From the NCBI RefSeq assembly GCF_001945365.1, contig NZ_MSTQ01000014.1, positions 97,680 through 161,679 on the forward strand: DNA of 64,000 bases, given 5' to 3'. The stretch is from Pseudomonas reinekei (GTDB lineage: Bacteria > Pseudomonadota > Gammaproteobacteria > Pseudomonadales > Pseudomonadaceae). The notes beneath the pieces were generated by a model. That model saw nothing but the letters and a program-made list of their open reading frames with translations, did no database searches and was not told the DNA's origin. The translations under genes and the position numbers were made by a program. Positions 7,291 through 15,229 of the stretch are shown one piece after another (the first letter of the stretch is position 1; the number at the start of each line of letters is the position of its first letter).

Positions 7291-7959
7291 ATGCGTTTGC
7301 TTCTGGTGGAAGATCACGTGCCCCTGGCCGACGAAGTGTTGGCTGGCCTGAATCGCCAAGGGTATGCGGTGGACTGGCTGGCCGATGGTCGCGACGCAGT
7401 GCATCAGGGCAGTACCGAGCCCTATGACCTGATCATTCTCGACCTCGGTTTGCCGGGGGTGCCGGGCCTCGACGTGCTGGCCCAATGGCGCGCCGGCGGT
7501 CTGGCGACGCCGGTGTTGATCCTCACCGCGCGCGGTTCCTGGTCCGAACGCATCGAGGGCCTGAAGGCCGGTGCCGACGATTACCTGACCAAACCGTTCC
7601 ATCCCGAAGAACTGCATTTACGCATCCAGGCCTTGTTGCGCCGCTCCCACGGTCAGGTCAATCAACCAACGTTAAAAGCCGCAGGGCTGCATCTGGATGA
7701 GGGCCGTCAATGCGTGGTTCGCGATGGCGCGGACATTCAGCTCACCGCTGCCGAGTTTCGCTTGCTGCGGTATTTCATGCTGCACCCCGAACAAATCCTT
7801 TCCAAAAGCCACCTCGCCGAACACCTCTACGACGGTGAAACCGAGCGCGATTCCAACGTGCTGGAAGTCCACGTCAATCACCTGCGGCGCAAACTCGGCA
7901 AAAGTGTGATCGAAACCCGTCGCGGCCAGGGTTACCTCTTTGGCGGGCAAGCGCGTTGA
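7291..7959 (+). CDS. OmpR-family two-component response regulator
   Basis: A 222-residue regulator with an N-terminal receiver domain (acidic pocket VEDH at 7-10, phospho-acceptor Asp51 in ILDLGLPG, Lys of TKPFHPEE near 101). A C-terminal winged-helix DNA-binding domain occupies about 125-220 (LTAAEFRLL, SNVLEVHVNHLRRKLG, TRRGQGY). It follows two PepSY genes and overlaps the kinase gene by four bases. The direct repeat at 6582-6602 is a plausible target. The layout resembles the PmrA/QseB group, but no stimulus can be read from it. Confidence 0.92.
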   Translation: MRLLLVEDHVPLADEVLAGLNRQGYAVDWLADGRDAVHQGSTEPYDLIILDLGLPGVPGLDVLAQWRAGGLATPVLILTARGSWSERIEGLKAGADDYLTKPFHPEELHLRIQALLRRSHGQVNQPTLKAAGLHLDEGRQCVVRDGADIQLTAAEFRLLRYFMLHPEQILSKSHLAEHLYDGETERDSNVLEVHVNHLRRKLGKSVIETRRGQGYLFGGQAR

Positions 7960-9269
7960 GGTCGATCCAGCGGCGCTTGAGCCTGGGCCTGATCAGCGTG
8001 ATGGTGATTGTCGGCCTGATACTGGCGCAAACCAGTTTGTGGCTGTTTGAAATGGGCTTGCAGCGCTACCTCGAGGCCGGGTTGCGCAACGACAGCGAGA
8101 ACCTGCTGGTGGCACTGGCGCGCGGCCCGCAGGGATTGCAGCTGGATGAACGACGCTTGTCACCGGCCTATCAACGGCCGTTTTCCGGCCACTACTTCCG
8201 TATCGATTTTGCCGACAGCCACTGGCGTTCCCGTTCGTTGTGGGACCAGGAGCTGCCGCGACTCGAGCATCCCGGCCTGCACAGCAACCTGCAACTGGGG
8301 CCGGAGGGGCAGCAGTTGCTGGTGTTGCGCTCGGACTATCGACGCCTCGGCCAGTCGATTTCCATCAGCGTGGCGCAGGATTACACGCCGGTGCGCGAGA
8401 GCTTCCAGCGGATGCGGCAGGTGGGGTTGGGATTGGGCCTGGCGGGGTTGCTGCTGATTCTGCTGTTGCAACGGGTCACCGTGCGCCGCGCCTTGCGCCC
8501 CCTGGAAAAGGCCCGCGAGCAGATCGCGCAACTGCAACAGGGCCAGCGCTCGCAACTGGATGAGCAAGTGCCGGTGGAACTGGAACCGCTGGTGGCGCAG
8601 ATCAACCACCTGCTGGCCCACACGGAAGACAGTCTCAAGCGCTCGCGCAATGCGCTGGGCAACCTCGGCCACGCTTTGAAAACTCCGCTGGCGGTGCTGT
8701 TGAGCCTGGCCTCGAGCGAGCAACTCGACGCGCACCCGCAACTGCGCAAGGTGCTCAAGGCGCAGTTGGAGCAGGTGCAGCAGCGGCTCAATCGCGAACT
8801 CAATCGCGCTCGCTTGTCCGGCGATGCACTGCCGGGTGCGCTGTTTGACTGCGACGCCGAGCTGCCGGGGTTATTGGCGACACTGAACATGATTCACGGT
8901 GAACACCTGAACCTGAGCTGCCGCGCCCCGGCCGGGCTGCAACTGCCGTGGGATCGCGAGGATCTGCTGGAGCTGCTGGGCAACCTGTTGGACAACGCCT
9001 GCAAATGGGCGGACGCCGAGGTCCGGCTGAGTGTGGTCGAGACGGCGAACGGCTTTGAGCTGAGTGTGGAAGATGACGGGCCGGGGATTCCCGAAGACCA
9101 GCGCGATCAGGTGTTCAGCCGCGGTACACGGCTGGATGAACAGACTGACGGGCATGGTTTGGGATTGGGCATCGTGCGCGACATCGTCGACACCTGGGGC
9201 GGTTTTTTGCGCTTGGAAGAAAGCGAGTGGGGCGGGTTGAAAGTGCTGATCGAACTGCCAAAACGCTGA
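7956..9269 (+). CDS. Two-component sensor histidine kinase
   Basis: A 437-residue inner-membrane kinase: TM1 at about 10-30, a periplasmic sensor of about 115 residues, TM2 near 148-170, a linker (HAMP-like), and a dimerisation domain with His239 in NLGHALKTPLAVLL. The ATP-binding domain shows NLLDNACKWA (N box), VEDDGPGIP (G1) and GHGLGLGI (G2). The start is TTG, overlapping the TGA of the response regulator, which indicates translational coupling. The small periplasmic domain is a likely contact for the two PepSY proteins of the operon (inference). A palindromic element follows. Confidence 0.9.
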   Translation: MRSIQRRLSLGLISVMVIVGLILAQTSLWLFEMGLQRYLEAGLRNDSENLLVALARGPQGLQLDERRLSPAYQRPFSGHYFRIDFADSHWRSRSLWDQELPRLEHPGLHSNLQLGPEGQQLLVLRSDYRRLGQSISISVAQDYTPVRESFQRMRQVGLGLGLAGLLLILLLQRVTVRRALRPLEKAREQIAQLQQGQRSQLDEQVPVELEPLVAQINHLLAHTEDSLKRSRNALGNLGHALKTPLAVLLSLASSEQLDAHPQLRKVLKAQLEQVQQRLNRELNRARLSGDALPGALFDCDAELPGLLATLNMIHGEHLNLSCRAPAGLQLPWDREDLLELLGNLLDNACKWADAEVRLSVVETANGFELSVEDDGPGIPEDQRDQVFSRGTRLDEQTDGHGLGLGIVRDIVDTWGGFLRLEESEWGGLKVLIELPKR

Positions 9270-9290
9270 AATCAAGAATGTTGCACAACC

Positions 9291-9383
9291 TGTGGCGAGG
9301 GAGCTTGCTCCCGCTGGACTGCGCAGCAGTCCCCTTTTTTGGGGCTGCTTCACAGCCCGGCGGGAGCAAGCTCCCTCGCCACA
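9291..9383. repeat. Pair of REP-like arms forming a long hairpin
   Basis: TGTGGCGAGGGAGCTTGCTC (9291 on) is the reverse complement of the arm ending at 9383. The 47-base interior has its own hairpin (AGCAGTCCCC, six T, GGGGCTGCT). It separates the convergent kinase and transporter genes and could end transcription from both sides. Confidence 0.8.
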
Positions 9384-9404
9384 AGGTCAGTGTCAGGTTT
9401 GACG

Positions 9405-11081
9405 CTATGTGTGATGAATCTCCCGATCCTTGGTTTCCGGCATGAAGAAAATCCCCAGAACTGCCGTCATCACCGCGATCACAATGGGATACCACAACCC
9501 GTAATAGATATCCCCGGTGGCCGCCACCATGGCGAATGCCACCGTCGGCAGGAAACCGCCGAACCAGCCATTGCCGATGTGATAGGGCAGGGACATCGAG
9601 GTGTAGCGGATGCGCGCCGGGAACAGCTCCACCAGCCATGCGGCGATCGGGCCGTACACCATGGTCACGTAGATCACCAGGATGGTCAGGAGCAACAGCA
9701 CCATTGGATTGTTGGTCTTGGCCGGGTCCGCCTTCTCGGGGTAACCGGCTTCCTTGAGGGCGGACGCGAGGGTGGCGGTGAAGGCATCGTTGCGGGCCTT
9801 GAAATCGGCGGCCGGCATGCCGGTGCCCTCGAAGCTCTGGATCACTTTGTCACCAATGCGCACCTGCGCCACGGCCCCAGGCTCGGCTTTCTCATTCTTG
9901 TAAGGGATCGCCCGTTTGGCCAGTACGGTCTTGGCCAGGTCACAGGAACTGGTGAATTTGGCCTTGCCCACCGGGTCGAACTGGAACGAACACTGGTCGG
10001 GATTGGCGACCACCGTGACCGGGTTTTTCTCCTGTGCGATGAAGACATCGGGGTTACCGTATTGGGTCAGCGCATGGAAGATCGGGAAGTACGTGAGCGC
10101 AGCGAGGATGCAGCCGGCCATGATGATCCCTTTGCGGCCGATGCGATCGGACAGGCTGCCGAAGATCACGAAGAACGGTGTGCCGATCAGCAGTGAACCG
10201 GCGATCAGCAAGTTGGCGGTCTGCGCGTCGATCTTCAGCGTTTGCAGAAGGAAGAACAGCGCATAGAACTGCCCGGTGTACCAGACCACGGCCTGGCCGG
10301 CCGTGCCGCCGAGCAGGGCCATGATGACAATCTTGAGGTTGTCCCAGCGGGCGAAGGACTCTGTCAGCGGCGCTTTGGACGCCTTGCCCTCGGCCTTCAT
10401 TTTCATGAACACCGGCGACTCGCTCAGTTGCAGTCGGATGTACACCGAAACGGCCAGCAGCAGGATCGACAGCAGGAACGGAATCCGCCAGCCCCAGGCC
10501 TCGAAGGCTTCATTGCCCAGGATGGTGCGGCAGGCAAGGATCACCAGCAGCGAAAGAAACAGGCCGAGCGTTGCGGTGGTCTGGATCCATGAGGTGAAAT
10601 AACCGCGTTTGCCCTTGGGGGCATGTTCGGCCACGTAGGTCGCCGCACCGCCATACTCGCCGCCCAGCGCCAGGCCTTGCAGCAGGCGCAGGGTGATGAG
10701 AATGATCGGCGCTGCCACGCCGATGGTCGCGTAGCCCGGCAGGAAGCCCACAATCGCCGTGGAGACACCCATGATCACGATGGTGATGAGGAAGGTGTGT
10801 TTGCGCCCGATCATGTCACCCAACCGGCCGAACACAATCGCGCCGAATGGCCGCACGGCAAAACCGGCAGCGAAGGCGAGCAGGGCGAAGATGAAGGATG
10901 TGGTCTCGTTGACGCCGGCGAAGAAGTGCTTGGCGATGATCGCGGCGAGGGAGCCGTAAAGGTAAAAGTCGTACCACTCGAAGACGGTGCCCAAGGACGA
11001 GGCGAAGATGACCTTGCGTTCCTCCTTGGTGACGCTGTGGTTGGATGAGCTGCCCGTGCTTGTATCGTCGATTGCCGCCAT
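9405..11081 (-). CDS. MHS-family MFS metabolite/proton symporter
   Basis: A 558-residue major facilitator of the metabolite:H+ symporter group (ShiA/ProP/KgtP relatives). Signs are SSLGTVFEWYDFYLYG at the first helix, GRLGDMIGRK between helices 2 and 3, GGEYGGAATYVAEHAP, and the repeat motif SDRIGRKG. It is about 120 residues longer than typical because of a hydrophilic insert at about residues 350-450 (two Cys; QCSFQFDPVG, SSCDLAK) between late helices, which should face the periplasm. The ATG at 11081 has CGGAGA before it; a longer frame to 11228 lacks such support. The substrate is unknown, probably an organic acid or zwitterion. It stands alone in its transcription unit. Confidence 0.85.
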   Translation of the reverse strand: MAAIDDTSTGSSSNHSVTKEERKVIFASSLGTVFEWYDFYLYGSLAAIIAKHFFAGVNETTSFIFALLAFAAGFAVRPFGAIVFGRLGDMIGRKHTFLITIVIMGVSTAIVGFLPGYATIGVAAPIILITLRLLQGLALGGEYGGAATYVAEHAPKGKRGYFTSWIQTTATLGLFLSLLVILACRTILGNEAFEAWGWRIPFLLSILLLAVSVYIRLQLSESPVFMKMKAEGKASKAPLTESFARWDNLKIVIMALLGGTAGQAVVWYTGQFYALFFLLQTLKIDAQTANLLIAGSLLIGTPFFVIFGSLSDRIGRKGIIMAGCILAALTYFPIFHALTQYGNPDVFIAQEKNPVTVVANPDQCSFQFDPVGKAKFTSSCDLAKTVLAKRAIPYKNEKAEPGAVAQVRIGDKVIQSFEGTGMPAADFKARNDAFTATLASALKEAGYPEKADPAKTNNPMVLLLLTILVIYVTMVYGPIAAWLVELFPARIRYTSMSLPYHIGNGWFGGFLPTVAFAMVAATGDIYYGLWYPIVIAVMTAVLGIFFMPETKDREIHHT

Positions 11082-11265
11082 GAGATTTCTCCGTTTTTCT
11101 TGTTGTAGGCCGGAGCACCTCTCATTTATTACCGTACCCGGGCCTTGGGACACAGACTGACGGCCTCGCATCGCTGCAAGGTATCCTGAAGCATAATCGG
11201 CTTTGGGTAGATATCCACTCGCCATCATTGAGCACGGCAGCGATGGACTTTTCAGAACTGTAGAA

Positions 11266-11342
11266 GCGAGCCTGCTTGCGATAACGGTGTATCAGACACA
11301 TTTGATACTAAATGTGTCGCCACCATCGCCAGCAGGCGGGCT
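11266..11342. repeat. Nested palindrome (REP-like arms around an inner hairpin)
   Basis: The outer arms GCGAGCCTGCTTGCGAT (11266-11282) and ATCGCCAGCAGGCGGGCT (11325-11342) are imperfect inverted repeats of the Pseudomonas REP type. Inside, ACACATTT (11296) and AAATGTGT (11310) form a second, AT-rich hairpin. It lies downstream of the chemoreceptor gene and upstream of the transporter gene. Confidence 0.65.
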
Positions 11343-11367
11343 GGCCCTCACAGCGGATCACTGGGGC

Positions 11368-13515
11368 TTAAACGCGGAACTGATCCATCAACCCCTGCTG
11401 ATGATTGGCCAGGCAATTAAGCGACTGGCTCACCCGCGCCGATTCACTGGCCTGCCCCGACAGCGACTCAGTCACATCGCGGATGGTCGCGACGTTGTTG
11501 TTGATCTCCTCGGCGACCGCGCTTTGCTCTTCAGCGGCACTGGCGATTTGCAGGTTCATGTCGCTGATCACGGTCACTGCCTCGCCAATCTGCCGCAATG
11601 CCGTCACGGCCTGGCCGACCTGCTCGACACTGCTCTGGGCCTGCCGATGGCTGTTGCCCATCGACCCCACCACGTTCTGGGTGCCGCTTTGCAATTGCTC
11701 GATCACCAGCCGGGTTTCCTCGACGGATTCCTGGGTGCGCCGCGCCAGGTTGCGCACTTCATCGGCCACCACGGCAAACCCGCGCCCGGCCTCACCGGCA
11801 CGGGCCGCTTCGATGGCGGCGTTGAGGGCCAGCAGGTTGGTCTGTTCGGCGATGGCGCGGATCACTTCGAGCACCGAACCGATCTTTTCGCTATTGGCCG
11901 CCAGACCTTCGACCTGCACCATCGCCGCGCTCATGTCGGCGGCGAGGTTGTCGATGCTGGCGGTGGTGCGGTCGATCACGGTCAGGCCCTGGCGGGTCGC
12001 CTGATCAGCATCCCGGGCGGCTTGCGCCGCCTGGGCCGCGCTGCGGGCCACGTCCTGGGCAGTGGCGCTCATTTCGTGGGACGCGGTGGCGACCTGATCC
12101 ACCTGACGGAATTGCTGCTCCATGCCGGCGCTGGTCTGGGTGGCGATGGCGGACGACTGGTCCGCCGTGCTGCGCGCGTCCTGTACCGAGCGTTTGACCT
12201 CGGCGATGATCGGTTGCAGCTTGTCGAGGAAGCGGTTGAACCAGCCCGCCAATTGGCCCAGTTCATCCTGCTTGCCGTAGGCCAGGCGGCGGGTCAGGTC
12301 ACCTTCGCCGCTGGCGATGTCCTCGAGCATGTGCGCCACGCCCAGAATCGGTCTGGTCACGCTGCGGGCCATCAGCCACACCAGTACGAGTCCGATCAAA
12401 GCGGCGAGCACACCCAGCCCCAACTCGGTCAGCGTGCCGGCGGTGTTGCTGTCATCCAGTTGCTTTTTCAGGGCTTCGGCGGGGCCGACCAGCACTTTCT
12501 CCGGGACGTCGAGCAACACGCCCCAGGATTTGCCGCCGGGGATCGGCTGAAACGGCGACAACACTTTAAGCTGTTGATTGCTGTGCAGGCTGGCGGTCTG
12601 GCTGCTGGTCGCGAGGGTGCGTATCAACTCGGCACCGTTGGTGGGATCGATGGCTTCCAGACGCTGACTGAGTTTGCCGGCGTCCGGGCTGTGGCCGGCG
12701 AGCAGGCCGGCAGGGCTGACAATGCTGACGGTGGTCTGGCCATCGTAGAGTTTCTGGCTGGCGCCCTGACTGAGGGTTTGCAAGCGGTTGAGGTTGATGT
12801 CCACCGATAACGAAGCGATCACCTTGCCATTGACCATCAGCGGGAAAACGATGCTGGTCATCAGCACTTTCTGGCCGCCGATCATATAAAAGTAGGGTTC
12901 GATCACGCAGGGCTTGAGGCTGGTGCGCGGGCAGGTGAACCAGGCATTGGCCGGGTCGCCGCTGGGGCCGGTGCTGGTATCGGTCATGTCGCTTTCCGGC
13001 AGCGCCATCGACGTTACCTTGCCCGGCGAAGGCTGCGACCAGTACAGGGCGAAGCGGCCTTTGTCGTTGCTGCCCAATTCGTCCTGGCCGCTGAACAGTT
13101 CGTCCTTGCCGTCCAGCCCGTTGGGCTCAAACACCAGGGACAAACCCAGCAGTTCCGGGTTGGCTTGCAGGGCCGATTTGACTTGACGGGTCAGGTCTTC
13201 GCGCAAGTCGAAGGCATCGAGGAAGCGCTTCTCGGCCTGATCCCGCAGAAACAGCACCTGACGGGAGAACCCATGCCCGTATTGATAGGCGTCCATGAAC
13301 TGCTGGCGAATGACCAGCGCCTGGTTTTCACCCTGGGACTCGATCCGCGCCTGGGCCGCTACAGTCAGCATCTCCATGCTGGAGGCTTTCACCAACGCGG
13401 AGCTGTGCTCCATGCGATACAGCGAAAGACCCACCAGCAGGGTCACGATGCCCGCCAGGCACAGCCCGGCCAGCAGGGTGATTTTCCATTGAATGGAAAG
13501 TTGTCTGAGCGACAT
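11368..13515 (-). CDS. Methyl-accepting chemotaxis protein, large periplasmic (probable dCache) sensor
   Basis: A 715-residue chemoreceptor: TM1 at about residues 10-32, a periplasmic ligand domain of about 330 residues with dCache-like features, TM2 near 380-400, a HAMP domain (RPILGVAHMLEDIASGEGDLT), and a long cytoplasmic coiled coil. The signalling tip reads IAEQTNLLALNAAIEAARAG. The true start is the ATG at 13515; the frame is open far upstream only as an artefact of the antiporter gene opposite. The ligand is not predictable by eye. It is divergent from the YuiF-type antiporter, and a second chemoreceptor follows that antiporter. It lacks the C-terminal pentapeptide used for CheR docking. 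Confidence 0.9.
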   Translation of the reverse strand: MSLRQLSIQWKITLLAGLCLAGIVTLLVGLSLYRMEHSSALVKASSMEMLTVAAQARIESQGENQALVIRQQFMDAYQYGHGFSRQVLFLRDQAEKRFLDAFDLREDLTRQVKSALQANPELLGLSLVFEPNGLDGKDELFSGQDELGSNDKGRFALYWSQPSPGKVTSMALPESDMTDTSTGPSGDPANAWFTCPRTSLKPCVIEPYFYMIGGQKVLMTSIVFPLMVNGKVIASLSVDINLNRLQTLSQGASQKLYDGQTTVSIVSPAGLLAGHSPDAGKLSQRLEAIDPTNGAELIRTLATSSQTASLHSNQQLKVLSPFQPIPGGKSWGVLLDVPEKVLVGPAEALKKQLDDSNTAGTLTELGLGVLAALIGLVLVWLMARSVTRPILGVAHMLEDIASGEGDLTRRLAYGKQDELGQLAGWFNRFLDKLQPIIAEVKRSVQDARSTADQSSAIATQTSAGMEQQFRQVDQVATASHEMSATAQDVARSAAQAAQAARDADQATRQGLTVIDRTTASIDNLAADMSAAMVQVEGLAANSEKIGSVLEVIRAIAEQTNLLALNAAIEAARAGEAGRGFAVVADEVRNLARRTQESVEETRLVIEQLQSGTQNVVGSMGNSHRQAQSSVEQVGQAVTALRQIGEAVTVISDMNLQIASAAEEQSAVAEEINNNVATIRDVTESLSGQASESARVSQSLNCLANHQQGLMDQFRV

Positions 13516-13731
13516 GGAGGCGTCCTTATTCGATAAATATCTGAGACTTTGCACTTTAACGGCCGGGCTCCGTGTTTCTTTATCTCCTCCTGCAAAAGCA
13601 CACGCTCGGCTTTGACAAGACGGTAGCGGTCCGGCACAGTGCGCGCCCTCTAATAAAACCCATACTTCAATCCGCTGGCGGCCCATGCGAGCTGCCGACC
13701 GGACTCTTTCCGTTTGTGTCGAGGTAATGAA

Positions 13732-15048
13732 ATGAATGCAGTAATTGCCGCGGTTGGCGTCATGCTGGTACTCAGTCTGTCCCGCGTGCATGTGGTGATT
13801 GCGCTGATCGTGGGTGCGCTGGTGGGCGGTTTGACCGGTGGCCTGGGCATCGACGCGACCCTCAAAGCCTTCAACAGCGGCCTCGGCGGCGGGGCGACCG
13901 TGGCGTTGTCCTACGCGCTGCTCGGTGCTTTCGCGGTGGCGATTGCCAAGTCCGGCATGGCCCATGCGCTGGCCGACAAGGTGCTGGCGATGGTCGATCG
14001 CCAGCACGCCACGGGCGGTGGCCAGGTCAAATGGTTGTTGATCGGTCTGCTCTGGGTCGTGGCCATTGCCTCGCAGAATATCTTGCCGATACATATCGCC
14101 TTCATTCCATTGCTGGTGCCGCCGCTTCTCTACGTGCTGACCAAGCTGCAACTGGATCGCCGGTTGATCGCCTGTGTGATTACCTTCGGCCTGATCACCC
14201 CGTACATGTTCCTGCCGGTGGGCTTCGGCAACATTTTCCTCAATGAAATCCTGCTGGCCAACGTCGCCCGCAGTGGCGTGGACATCAGCGGCATCAACGT
14301 CACCCACGCCATGGGTATTCCGGCGCTGGGCATGGTGGCGGGCTTGCTGATCGCGTTCATCAGTTACCGCAAGAAGCGTGTCTACGACCTGAAAAAGATC
14401 GAGCAAGTCGAGCAGGTTGCGGTGCGGTACAACCCGATGAGCCTGATGGTGGCGGGTGCGGCGATTGCCGCAGCCTTCATTGTCCAGTTGCTGCTGGATT
14501 CGATGATTATTGGCGCGCTGGCCGGTTTCCTGATTTTCTCGGTCTCGGGCATCGTCAAATGGCGCGACACCGACGACCTGTTCACCGAAGGCATGAAGAT
14601 GATGGCGATGATCGGCTTCATCATGATCGCCGCCTCGGGCTTCGCCGAAGTGATGAAGGCCACCGGCGAGGTGCAGACGCTGGTCGAATCGTCGGCCGCG
14701 TACATCGATCACAGCAAAGGCATCGGTGCCTTGCTCATGTTGCTGGTGGGCTTGCTGGTGACCATGGGCATCGGCTCGTCGTTCTCCACGGTGCCGATCC
14801 TGGCGGCGATTTTTGTGCCGTTGTGCGTGCAACTTGGCTTCAGCCCGATTGCCATCGTGTGCATCGTCGGCACCGCCGGCGCCCTCGGTGACGCCGGTTC
14901 GCCGGCTTCGGACTCGACCCTCGGCCCGACCTCCGGCCTGAACATCGACGGCCAGCACCACCACATCTGGGACACCGTGGTCCCGACCTTCCTGCACTAC
15001 AACCTGCCGCTGCTGGCGTTTGGCTGGGTGGCCGCGATGGTGCTGTAA
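13732..15048 (+). CDS. Na+/H+ antiporter family protein (YuiF/COG2056 type)
   Basis: A 438-residue inner-membrane protein with 11-12 hydrophobic segments. It contains GALVGGLTGGLG, SQNILPIHIAFIPLLVPPLL, a cytoplasmic loop YRKKRVYDLKKIEQ near 210, and the conserved C-terminal block GTAGALGDAGSPASDSTLGPTSGLN. These features fit the NhaC/YuiF-like family, which also includes amino-acid antiporters. The ATG at 13732 follows a GAGGT element. It is divergent from the upstream chemoreceptor and followed by another chemoreceptor gene. The transported substrate cannot be fixed from the sequence. Confidence 0.82.
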   Translation: MNAVIAAVGVMLVLSLSRVHVVIALIVGALVGGLTGGLGIDATLKAFNSGLGGGATVALSYALLGAFAVAIAKSGMAHALADKVLAMVDRQHATGGGQVKWLLIGLLWVVAIASQNILPIHIAFIPLLVPPLLYVLTKLQLDRRLIACVITFGLITPYMFLPVGFGNIFLNEILLANVARSGVDISGINVTHAMGIPALGMVAGLLIAFISYRKKRVYDLKKIEQVEQVAVRYNPMSLMVAGAAIAAAFIVQLLLDSMIIGALAGFLIFSVSGIVKWRDTDDLFTEGMKMMAMIGFIMIAASGFAEVMKATGEVQTLVESSAAYIDHSKGIGALLMLLVGLLVTMGIGSSFSTVPILAAIFVPLCVQLGFSPIAIVCIVGTAGALGDAGSPASDSTLGPTSGLNIDGQHHHIWDTVVPTFLHYNLPLLAFGWVAAMVL

Positions 15049-15062
15049 CCCCGCAATCCATC

Positions 15063-15153
15063 CTGTGGGCGCGAGCCTGCTCGCGAAAGCGTCGGCACTT
15101 TCAGCATCTATGTGACTGACAGGCCGTCATCGCGAGCAGGCTCGCTCCCACAG
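15063..15153. repeat. REP-like inverted repeat pair
   Basis: CTGTGGGCGCGAGCCTGCTC (15063 on, continuing to 15086) and the arm at 15130-15153 are near-perfect reverse complements about 43 bases apart, able to form one long hairpin. It lies between the antiporter and the second chemoreceptor gene. Confidence 0.8.
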
Positions 15154-15229
15154 CGACCGCGTTCAACTTTTGAATTGGCCTGCCGTTAAAGCTTTTAACC
15201 ACGCCAACAAAATCAAAAGAGTGAACGTC

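Noticed and set aside
13516..14997. Upstream extension of the chemoreceptor frame to 1,209 residues
   Set aside because: It lies opposite the YuiF antiporter gene and has His/Gln/Arg-rich sequence; the receptor starts at 13515 with MSLRQLSIQWK and a membrane helix.
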